Notes under the pieces: generated by a model
What the model was told of the DNA's origin: nothing
Database searches by the model: none
What the model saw: only the letters and a program-made list of their open reading frames with translations
Assembly (NCBI GenBank): GCA_014529385.2
Contig: CM043948.1
Span: 83,384,260-83,448,259, forward strand
Direction: 5' to 3'
Origin: Adiantum capillus-veneris
Taxonomy: Eukaryota > Streptophyta > Polypodiopsida > Polypodiales > Pteridaceae
DNA: 64,000 nt
Program-made: the position numbers and the translations under genes
Shown: in pieces, positions 57,838-64,000 of the stretch
Position numbering within the stretch: position 1 is the first letter of the stretch
Layout of the letters: the number at the start of each line of letters is the position of its first letter

Positions 57838-58289
57838 GTGCCTTTGGCACCCTACAAACGTCGGCGAATAACCTCGAAGGTTAACCGCTTACCTTTTTTA
57901 AGCGTTCGTTTTCACTCGTATTTTTTACGTTTTTAATGTTTTTTAAAATATTTTTTAGCGTTTTATTTTTTTGATTAAAGTGTGTGATAGCTCGAAATGA
58001 GCGTATCACTTAGAGGGTCGTTGTGTGCTTTACAGCACAATTTTCGAGCATCTGACTCCGTTGGCCCTCAAAAAATCGATTTTTAGCTACGTGTGAAGCT
58101 AAAATTCGTATTTTTAAAAGGCGACTGAGGGCTAGGCCTGAGCGTGAGCTTGGGCTTGGGTCTGGGCTTGGGTTTGGGAGATATTCCCGCCGATCCCGGT
58201 CCTACCTTTAATTTTTTTTATTTTTATTTTTTTTTTATTTATTTTTATTATTTAAAAAAAAAGGATAAGGTCGCTGCGGCCTGCACGAG

Positions 58290-58323
<34 letters not shown>

Positions 58324-58678
58324 ATCTACCTACTTCTAACTAATACACCTACTCTTACACACTAACACACTCTATTAACTCTCACTAATCTACTTCCTAC
58401 TTACTCTACACAGAAAAATAACTACCTTAATACACAGAGAATAAACACAGTACCTTTGAAATCTCCATTAACAAAGAAAACTAACTACCTTAATACACAG
58501 AGAATAAACACAGTACCTTTGAAAACTCCATTAACGAAACAAACACACAGTATAACACCAAATCCCTCTTCTCAACACACACACACACACACACACACAC
58601 TCCTTACCTACCTTTCCTATAATTGAAATTGCACCACGGAGAAGTACAGAGTGCTACTCGAGCTTAATGCACGGCAAA
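57838..58678 (-). other. Leader of element B
   Basis: Inverted match to the leader of A. It has a T-rich tract at 58200-58265, (CA)n at 58292-58320 and 58575-58600, and a 63 bp tandem duplication at about 58420-58545. Confidence 0.8.
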
Positions 58679-58695
58679 CCCTGGCAACGGTGCCA
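58679..58695 (-). other. Primer-binding site of element B (tRNA-Asp-like)
   Basis: Minus strand TGGCACCGTTGCCAGGG, 15 of 17 matches to the complement of plant tRNA-Asp, four bases from the LTR end. Confidence 0.8.
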
Positions 58696-58699
58696 AAAA

Positions 58700-59208
58700 T
58701 GTGCGCGTATGTCGCACGTGTCAATGCAAGGAACTTGTCGATACACCGTGTGCGAGCCACAAATGGCTCCAAGCACACAACAAGCCTAAATTAGTAAGCT
58801 CAAAGAAGGCGATGGTGTGTCACTCACCGCTCTACGCTTGCTTTGTGGAGGATTCCTCGCCGCGAAGAAGAAGGAGTCGCCGCTCTCTCACGCATACACA
58901 CACACACACAAGGAGATGAAGAAGAAGAAGATGGAGATGGAGCAAGAGCACTCTTCTATTGCACAAATGAGAGAATGAGTGAATTTTAGGTTTAGTTGAC
59001 TTTTATATGAGCTCACCCCATTCACACTTGGTTGCCCATGCTTAGCCAACTAATCCCTTGAATGTTCCAGTTAGAGTGCGCCTCTCATCGGCGATCACTC
59101 TTACCCTTTTCCTATTGGACCGACAAGCCCGGTACCTGACTCTACCAAATAAATAATACAATGTCCCGTCGTAGGTGATAGGGTGTCCGTGAGCCGTGAG
59201 GGTTAACA
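58700..59208 (-). repeat. 5' LTR of element B
   Basis: 509 bp, minus strand TGTTAACCC...GCGCACA. It lacks about 60 bp of the CT/CA-rich part found in the 3' LTR. Confidence 0.93.
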
Positions 59209-59213
59209 AACAT

Positions 59214-59492
59214 ATATTTACAAAAAAATTGGAATACATTTGTAGAAAATTTGAATTTACCATTCCTTAACACAAATTTGCAAAAAAACAAAAAATAGTC
59301 GATCATTGAAATATAAATAAACAATGAAAAAAATAAAGCAAAGCAATAATTGACCAAAAATAGTAGATTGTCTGATATCATCGTATCCAAATCTGCACAC
59401 ACAGACATCACTTCCCAATCTTTCTAACATGTAAAAAACATGACCTCAACACAACATGTAGGCTGCTATTGAAGCTTGGCGTAGAGCGGTTC
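59214..59492 (-). other. Proximal leader of element H
   Basis: AT-rich sequence between the H primer site and the B insertion. No gene seen. Confidence 0.6.
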
Positions 59493-59508
59493 GCCTGCAA
59501 ACGGCACC
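59493..59508 (-). other. Primer-binding site of element H
   Basis: Minus strand TGGTGCCGTTTGCAGG, similar to the A-family and tRNA-Asp-type primer site, four bases from the LTR end. Confidence 0.7.
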
Positions 59509-59512
59509 AAAA

Positions 59513-60042
59513 ATGTCAACTTCTTGGGACTTGCTAAACACTGTGTGCGAGCCACAGGGCTACAAGCACACAGCCTGCGCATACAGGCAAGCTCAATGAA
59601 TGCACATAGGCATGTCACTCACCTCTTGCACTACTGTTGTTGAGGGATTCCGAGTGCCCGACAAGAGGAAGAAGCCATTGCGCTATTGACCGCCCTCCTC
59701 GCTGTCGTCATACTCCCGCTGCTCTATCACCTACGGCCTCTCTCTCTCTCTCTCTCTCTCATGCTCACGGATAGATAGAAGAAGAAGATAAAGCAAGAGC
59801 AAGCTTCATTTTTTCTGAATAAATCAAAAGACTAGTTGTACAACTTTATCTATGGATTGGGTCCGTCCTTTTCACATACGGGAGCCCACATTCAGCCAAT
59901 TGGCATTAAACGAGTTTGGTGCGCAGTCTAGTGCACCTCTCATTGGCAATCACCAATCCTAGACTATAGACCTACAAGCCCGAAAAGCCCGACCCATAAC
60001 TGAATACAAATAATATATAAATGATGACACACAAAGTTAATA
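59513..60042 (-). repeat. 5' LTR of element H
   Basis: 530 bp with a (TC)n tract at 59741-59760. The minus-strand start reads TATTAACTT, so the usual TG is mutated. Flanked on the right by GTAAT, the H TSD. Confidence 0.85.
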
Positions 60043-60047
60043 GTAAT

Positions 60048-62569
60048 TAGTTTTTAATATATGTTATGCTTAAGTGATGAATGCCTTTTTGCTCTACCAA
60101 CCATAGCTTTCAAGTGGTATGAGAGCTTGAAGAGGATTAGTACCTCTAAGTTCATTAATATCTAGCCAATAAGCACTAGGGTTTTTTTATATTCTCCAAT
60201 CTCTACCATAATCCCTAAGTGTGATTATGTAAATAGATTAAGGTACCTTGTGCCACTAGATGCTTTGAGTGATTAGGCTTTAGATTAAGAGAAGATTGAG
60301 TGTATCCATTTAATATAAATTTTCCCAATTTTGCATTTATAATTACTCCTCCACCAAAGCTTTGTCTATTTCAATAATATTGTGTGTGCATTGTACTCCT
60401 TTAGAGCTTTTGATTGTGCCCTCAAGCTCTTGATCTGGCCCCTATTTGATCCCTCTACCAAAATCTGTAATTCATGTTTTGTGTGTATGAGCATTTGCCA
60501 AATAGAGTTTACCTTCACGTTTGCCTACACAAGAACCCATGAGAGGGTGCGTTGAATAGCCTATTGATAGTAAATCTATTGATAGAAAGGTGTTGAGCTC
60601 AACCCTCCAAAATTTGGGTTGTTGTGAAGCCCATGGGACAATTTACGTGCCTTTCTCCACTTAATCACCTCCTCTTATAAGATTTATGGCCTTATCTTTA
60701 GAAGATCCCTATACTTAGCACACTAGTTGGCCTTGTTTAGGACCCTCTCCCACCTTGGGCATACTACCTTTGTCCTAACATTACTCCCCCATGTTACGTA
60801 GTCCTCATGAAAGAGCTCTCTTGAGAGCTCTCTACCTCGAAGCATTGCCTACGAGTTGTCCACCCAACCATAGGAGACCCTTTATATAGACATGGTTGTT
60901 TACACTTGGTTGGACACTAGCCAAGTATACCCAAGCCTAAAGTGTGTTGGGCTACTGCCACATAGTCTGTAATGGCAATGGCTAGGTTGACGGGCGTAGA
61001 GCTGGGAAGGCAAGGTTCAAGGGAGATCACCGAGCTTGTAGTACCCGGGCTTCTGGACCAATGTGGATGGCAAGCCACACTTATAGATAAGGTCCAGGGA
61101 TGAGAGGTAACCTCATTGTCTCATAGGTTAGGTGGTGAGATTGGAGACCTAACCCTCTAGGTATAATGCCCGTAGAGACATTACGGCTACATCGGTTTTG
61201 GATTTCGAAGCACGAAATCCCGCAGTGGATTTTTCAACTCATCACCGACTTTGACACTGTTGCGCTACTCTCAAGAAGAGAGGGCTGATTTTTTTACCTC
61301 TTGCTCATTTTTTTAACATTGAGTGTGCAAATCTCCATTGCTTTTTTGGGCATTTATTTGCTAAAAAACATTTTAAAACTTCTTGTCCATCGTAGTGTGC
61401 CCGTGCTGCCCTTTGGTTGTCAAGTTTTTTTGGGCATGTTATCTTGGTTGTGGGCTTAACCCCGACCAAACTATCTAGCCATAGACGCAAGGTCCTTTTC
61501 TTGCTCTAGGGCATGTTTGCCAATCAATCCACGTGAGCCGCCAATGCCTTCCACGGTTGTAGACGTGCCATTGGATCCGCCGTGCCCGTAGAGTCCGTTG
61601 ATCCTAATGACCCACTTCTAGACGATGAGCAAGATTTTATGGAGACCAACATGACATTTTTGAGAGGGATGATGAGGAACCCTTGGTTCGAAGAGATTGA
61701 AATTTGTATGTTGATATGAATTTGAGTACCGACACAGGGATACCTTGCCCACAAGTCTTGCATTTCTTCTTTGCTTGATTGTCTTCTTTCAGAAAGGCAC
61801 AGACTTTATCAGCTAAAAATGGCTATGCCTTTGTTGAAAACGGTGAGCCAATGCTACCGCGGTTGCCTATCATGATCTTCAAATGATCTCAATTGCACTT
61901 GTGTCTGGGTTGAATGTATCCACCACTTGTTGGATAATCCCCACATCAAAGCTCATTCTGGTGGCCTCAAGCACCACCTCCATATCCCATAATCTGCGTA
62001 GCGTCTTCTGATTCACTTGGAATACATACTTCCATCTTAGGGTGTGGTACAAAACATTCTTGTTTGACAAGATGGAGCAGATTCCAGCTCCATAGTTTTG
62101 GCATTGATTGCCTCTTGCATGGCCTGCGACATCCATTGCTTGTTCTTCCCCATCTCTAAACCATGAAAAGGACCATGTGTAGAAAAAGAGAATGTGATGA
62201 AGGCGAGTCAAAACAGGATCACTTTGGCAGCGGTGTTGTAGAAGGTGAAGGAGATGGCGATGCATGCACAATAAGCGAGATAGATGATGGCGATGTAGGT
62301 GATGACATAGGGAGCACTGCAGGAGGCCAAGGTGCTAGTTGCGTGAGATGTTGATGAACTAAAGCTAGATCACACACATATTGCATAGTTATACAAATTC
62401 AAGCCATGAATGTACCACTCTTGTGCAATCTCAAAGAGATGCCCATCGTTTTTTACATGGCGCACATGCATTGGTTGATCGTTGTCGTGATTATTGGCGA
62501 GATTCCCAAAAGGATTAGATCGTCAATCACTTGCAGGTACTGTTATGAAAATTAGACTTCTTTGATTCC
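60048..62569. other. Unrecognised region; start is probably the right part of copia J LTR
   Basis: The first part should continue the LTR interrupted by H. Beyond that I find no gene. A minus-strand stretch at about 62090-62170 reads KQWMSQAMQEAINAK. It could be the start of a copia RT or the HTH of a DNA transposase, but frameshifts prevent a call. Short open frames at 61305-61763 are not convincing. Confidence 0.4.
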
Positions 62570-63078
62570 TCCCGGATTTGTTCCTAAACAGGTACAAGCC
62601 CCAATAGATCTACCGATTCTTGACTTTCCTCTACTTTCAATACTTCTACTTTGATGTTAAACAATTCTAAAGGTTCCTCATTTAATTTTGAATCAATCGT
62701 GTTGTGGAATGCTGGTTTTGAGGTTTCTTCCAATCTAGAATAATACATCTTGATTTTGGCACCCCTAGCAACAATAAACTTGATAAATCCTTAAGACTGA
62801 CTGTGCCATTGGATTGACTGATATAGTAAAACCAAAACCCCTTTCTTGAATTCTTGAACCTTTATCTTGTTATCATGCATGTGTTTCCTCCTCTATTGAG
62901 CTACTTCTTGCTCAAGCATAGCCCTTTGTCGAATCTCATCCAACTTCGGTAATTCATCTAGTCTGTGATTTAGATTTGTATTGAAATTTGTATCATGTTC
63001 GATGACCATTCTAAGACTAGGAATTACAAATCACATGGGCACAATTGCTTATGTTTCGTAGACTATTTTGAATGGGGT
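62570..63078 (-). pseudogene. Ty3/gypsy integrase C-terminal remnant, H-like
   Basis: Minus strand from 63078: TPFKIVYE, a stop, AIVPM, FVIPSLRM, a charged helix (LDELPKLDEIRQRAMLEQEV), then KHMHDNKIKVQEFKKGVLVL and GAKIKMYYSRL. This parallels the H integrase segment TPFKMVYGQEAV...FVIPSLQVAS and its downstream region. The C-type LTR at 63079 is inserted directly next to the TPF motif. The rest of the integrase would lie to the right of the window. Confidence 0.7.
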
Positions 63079-64000
63079 TGTCATAAAATCTAATAGCTAA
63101 ATAACCCAAATGATTTTCTCATATTAAACTGTTCATTTAATGTGCGAGAATGAACAAGAACAAGAGTTAGAATATAGACATGTGGTTATGGATCTATCTC
63201 GACACGGGGCCAAAGTTAATGGGTCCACATGAGAGATGGCCTGTCAAAGAGCAATGCTAGCTTATGGAGCTTCAAAGACCTTAGGGTTAGCTTCATTAAA
63301 GACCTCCAGTGGTTAGTGTAAAAGGCCTTAGACCTTAGGCAAGCTAGGGCTGTGCTTGAGGTGGGAACCCGACCCAAGCTTGAGGTGCTTGTCGTGCTTG
63401 CTGGCTAAGGTGCTTGAGGTGCTTGTCGTGCTTGCTGACTAAGGTGCTTGAGGTGCTTGTCGTGCTTACTGAATAAGGTACTTGAGGTGCTTTATGACTA
63501 AGGTGCTTAAGGTTCTTGAGGGGCTTAAGGTGTTCCAAAAGTCAACCAACATCCCTACTCATGGGGGGAGAGCCCTAATTGTAGGGGCATGAGAGAGAAC
63601 ACACACACACACCCTCACACAAGGCAAGCCTTGTCTAAAGAAGCAACAAGGACACATGTCAAGTTCCTCTCCATGTTGCCCTCATAAGGTGCCTAAAGCC
63701 TATTGATTGGCCTCTCAAGGGGTCCAACGGTAATTTAGCTAATTAAATTAATTGTTTATACATTTATCAAGTCCTCTCTCTCAAAGGGGAAAGGTTTACA
63801 CTTGTTCTAAGGCTAGCGTGGTTGCTTGATATGCACTATGTATGTGATTGGCTAAACTTGTAGGGGTCCAATAAAATTGAAGCTTGAGCTACAATGAGGG
63901 GTTGACCAAGGAAGCTAGGGGTGTGCTTGGGGGGTATACTCTCTCTCACACACATTCACAAGCTCATTCTCACTTGGCAAAGTGCAAGAGCTCCATCTCC
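63079..64000 (+). repeat. C-type LTR, running off the right edge
   Basis: Starts TGTCATAAAATCTAAT and follows the 5' LTR of element C, including the region deleted from C's 3' LTR, the GGTGCTTGA block (63355-63535), a CA run and CCAAT-like motifs. It is more diverged from the C LTRs than they are from each other, so it is a separate insertion. Confidence 0.88.

Larger units (their letters stand above)
48314..59208 (-). mobile_element. Element B: second full A-family element, split by copia K
   Basis: Perfect TSD AACAT (48309-48313 and 59209-59213) in the leader of element H. The 5' LTR is 58700-59208 and the 3' LTR 48314-48894, with primer site 58679-58695 and purine tract 48895-48906. Without K it is about 8.9 kb. 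The same gag, protease and tail layout as A, without RT or integrase, confirms the family structure. Its reading frames are better preserved than those of A, but stops remain. Confidence 0.93.
27954..60042 (-). mobile_element. Element H: old Ty3/gypsy retrotransposon expanded to 32 kb by nested insertions
   Basis: On the minus strand the 5' LTR is 59513-60042 and the 3' LTR 27954-28529. They are flanked by a perfect TSD, GTAAT (27949-27953 and 60043-60047), found after aligning the two LTR ends. Pieces in minus-strand order are: LTR, tRNA-Asp-like primer site (59493-59508), leader (59214-59492, 47766-48308), gag N-terminus (47167-47765), gag middle (44651-44960), integrase, protease-like segment, tail domain, 3' non-coding region, purine tract and LTR. 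The interruptions are element B, insertion X and element F. Its two LTRs are clearly more diverged than those of C or K, so H is the oldest layer. Confidence 0.88.

Noticed and set aside
61879-62271. Copia RT or DNA-transposase HTH on the minus strand
   Set aside because: A short stretch (KQWMSQAMQEAINAK) is suggestive, but frameshifts and lack of other motifs leave both readings unsupported.
1-64000. CRISPR array, bacterial operons, rRNA or organelle sequence
   Set aside because: No regularly spaced identical repeats, no ribosome-binding-site gene clusters and no rRNA or plastid gene sequence seen. The repeats present are LTRs, microsatellites or tandem duplications.

Overview
This window is nuclear DNA of a land plant with a large, retrotransposon-packed genome. 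The evidence is Ty3/gypsy elements with long LTRs (one a chromovirus with a C-terminal chromodomain), Ty1/copia elements with initiator-Met tRNA primer sites, an L1-type LINE with a DUF4283-like ORF1, many CT/CA microsatellites, and one intron-containing gene fragment. I cannot name the species. The low gene density and old nested elements suit a fern or gymnosperm as well as an angiosperm.

Only one host gene is recognisable: the 5' part of a glycerophosphodiester phosphodiesterase (GDPD) gene on the minus strand at 338-1305, leaving the window at its left edge. The rest is mobile DNA in nested layers, and I could resolve most layers through target-site duplications (TSDs).

(1) Element A, 3032-20213 (+, TSD CTCCA), carries gag and protease but no reverse transcriptase or integrase. 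It is split by chromovirus C, 8988-17607 (+, TSD GAACT), with 1.6 kb and 1.4 kb LTRs. (2) 20216-27948 holds a 183 bp tandem duplication, broken LINE pieces, copia LTR and primer-site remnants, and a second copy of the repeat at 2360-2955. (3) Element H, 27954-60042 (-, TSD GTAAT), is an old Ty3/gypsy element stretched to 32 kb by later insertions. Inside it are element F, 29965-38893 (+, TSD CACTA), whose body has been replaced by copia E and A-family element D; a 3.25 kb tandem duplication at 37375-43840; an unclassified 2.2 kb insertion at about 44961-47166; and A-family element B, 48314-59208 (-, TSD AACAT), itself split by copia K, 53096-55060 (-, TSD CTTGA). H sits in the LTR of an older copia copy whose halves are at 27383-27953 and 60048 onward. 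(4) 60048-64000 holds unrecognised DNA, a gypsy integrase remnant and a third C-type LTR that runs off the right edge.

The A family (A, B, D) is the most distinctive feature. It has about 0.6 kb LTRs beginning TGTTAAC, a primer site like tRNA-Asp, and one long reading frame of gag with four zinc-knuckle-like motifs, a DGG-type aspartic protease and an unknown C-terminal domain. No RT, RNase H or integrase lies between protease and tail in either A or B. Its older relative H has an integrase, placed upstream of a protease-like segment and the same tail. Every retroelement reading frame examined is broken by stops or frameshifts, so all are annotated as pseudogenes.
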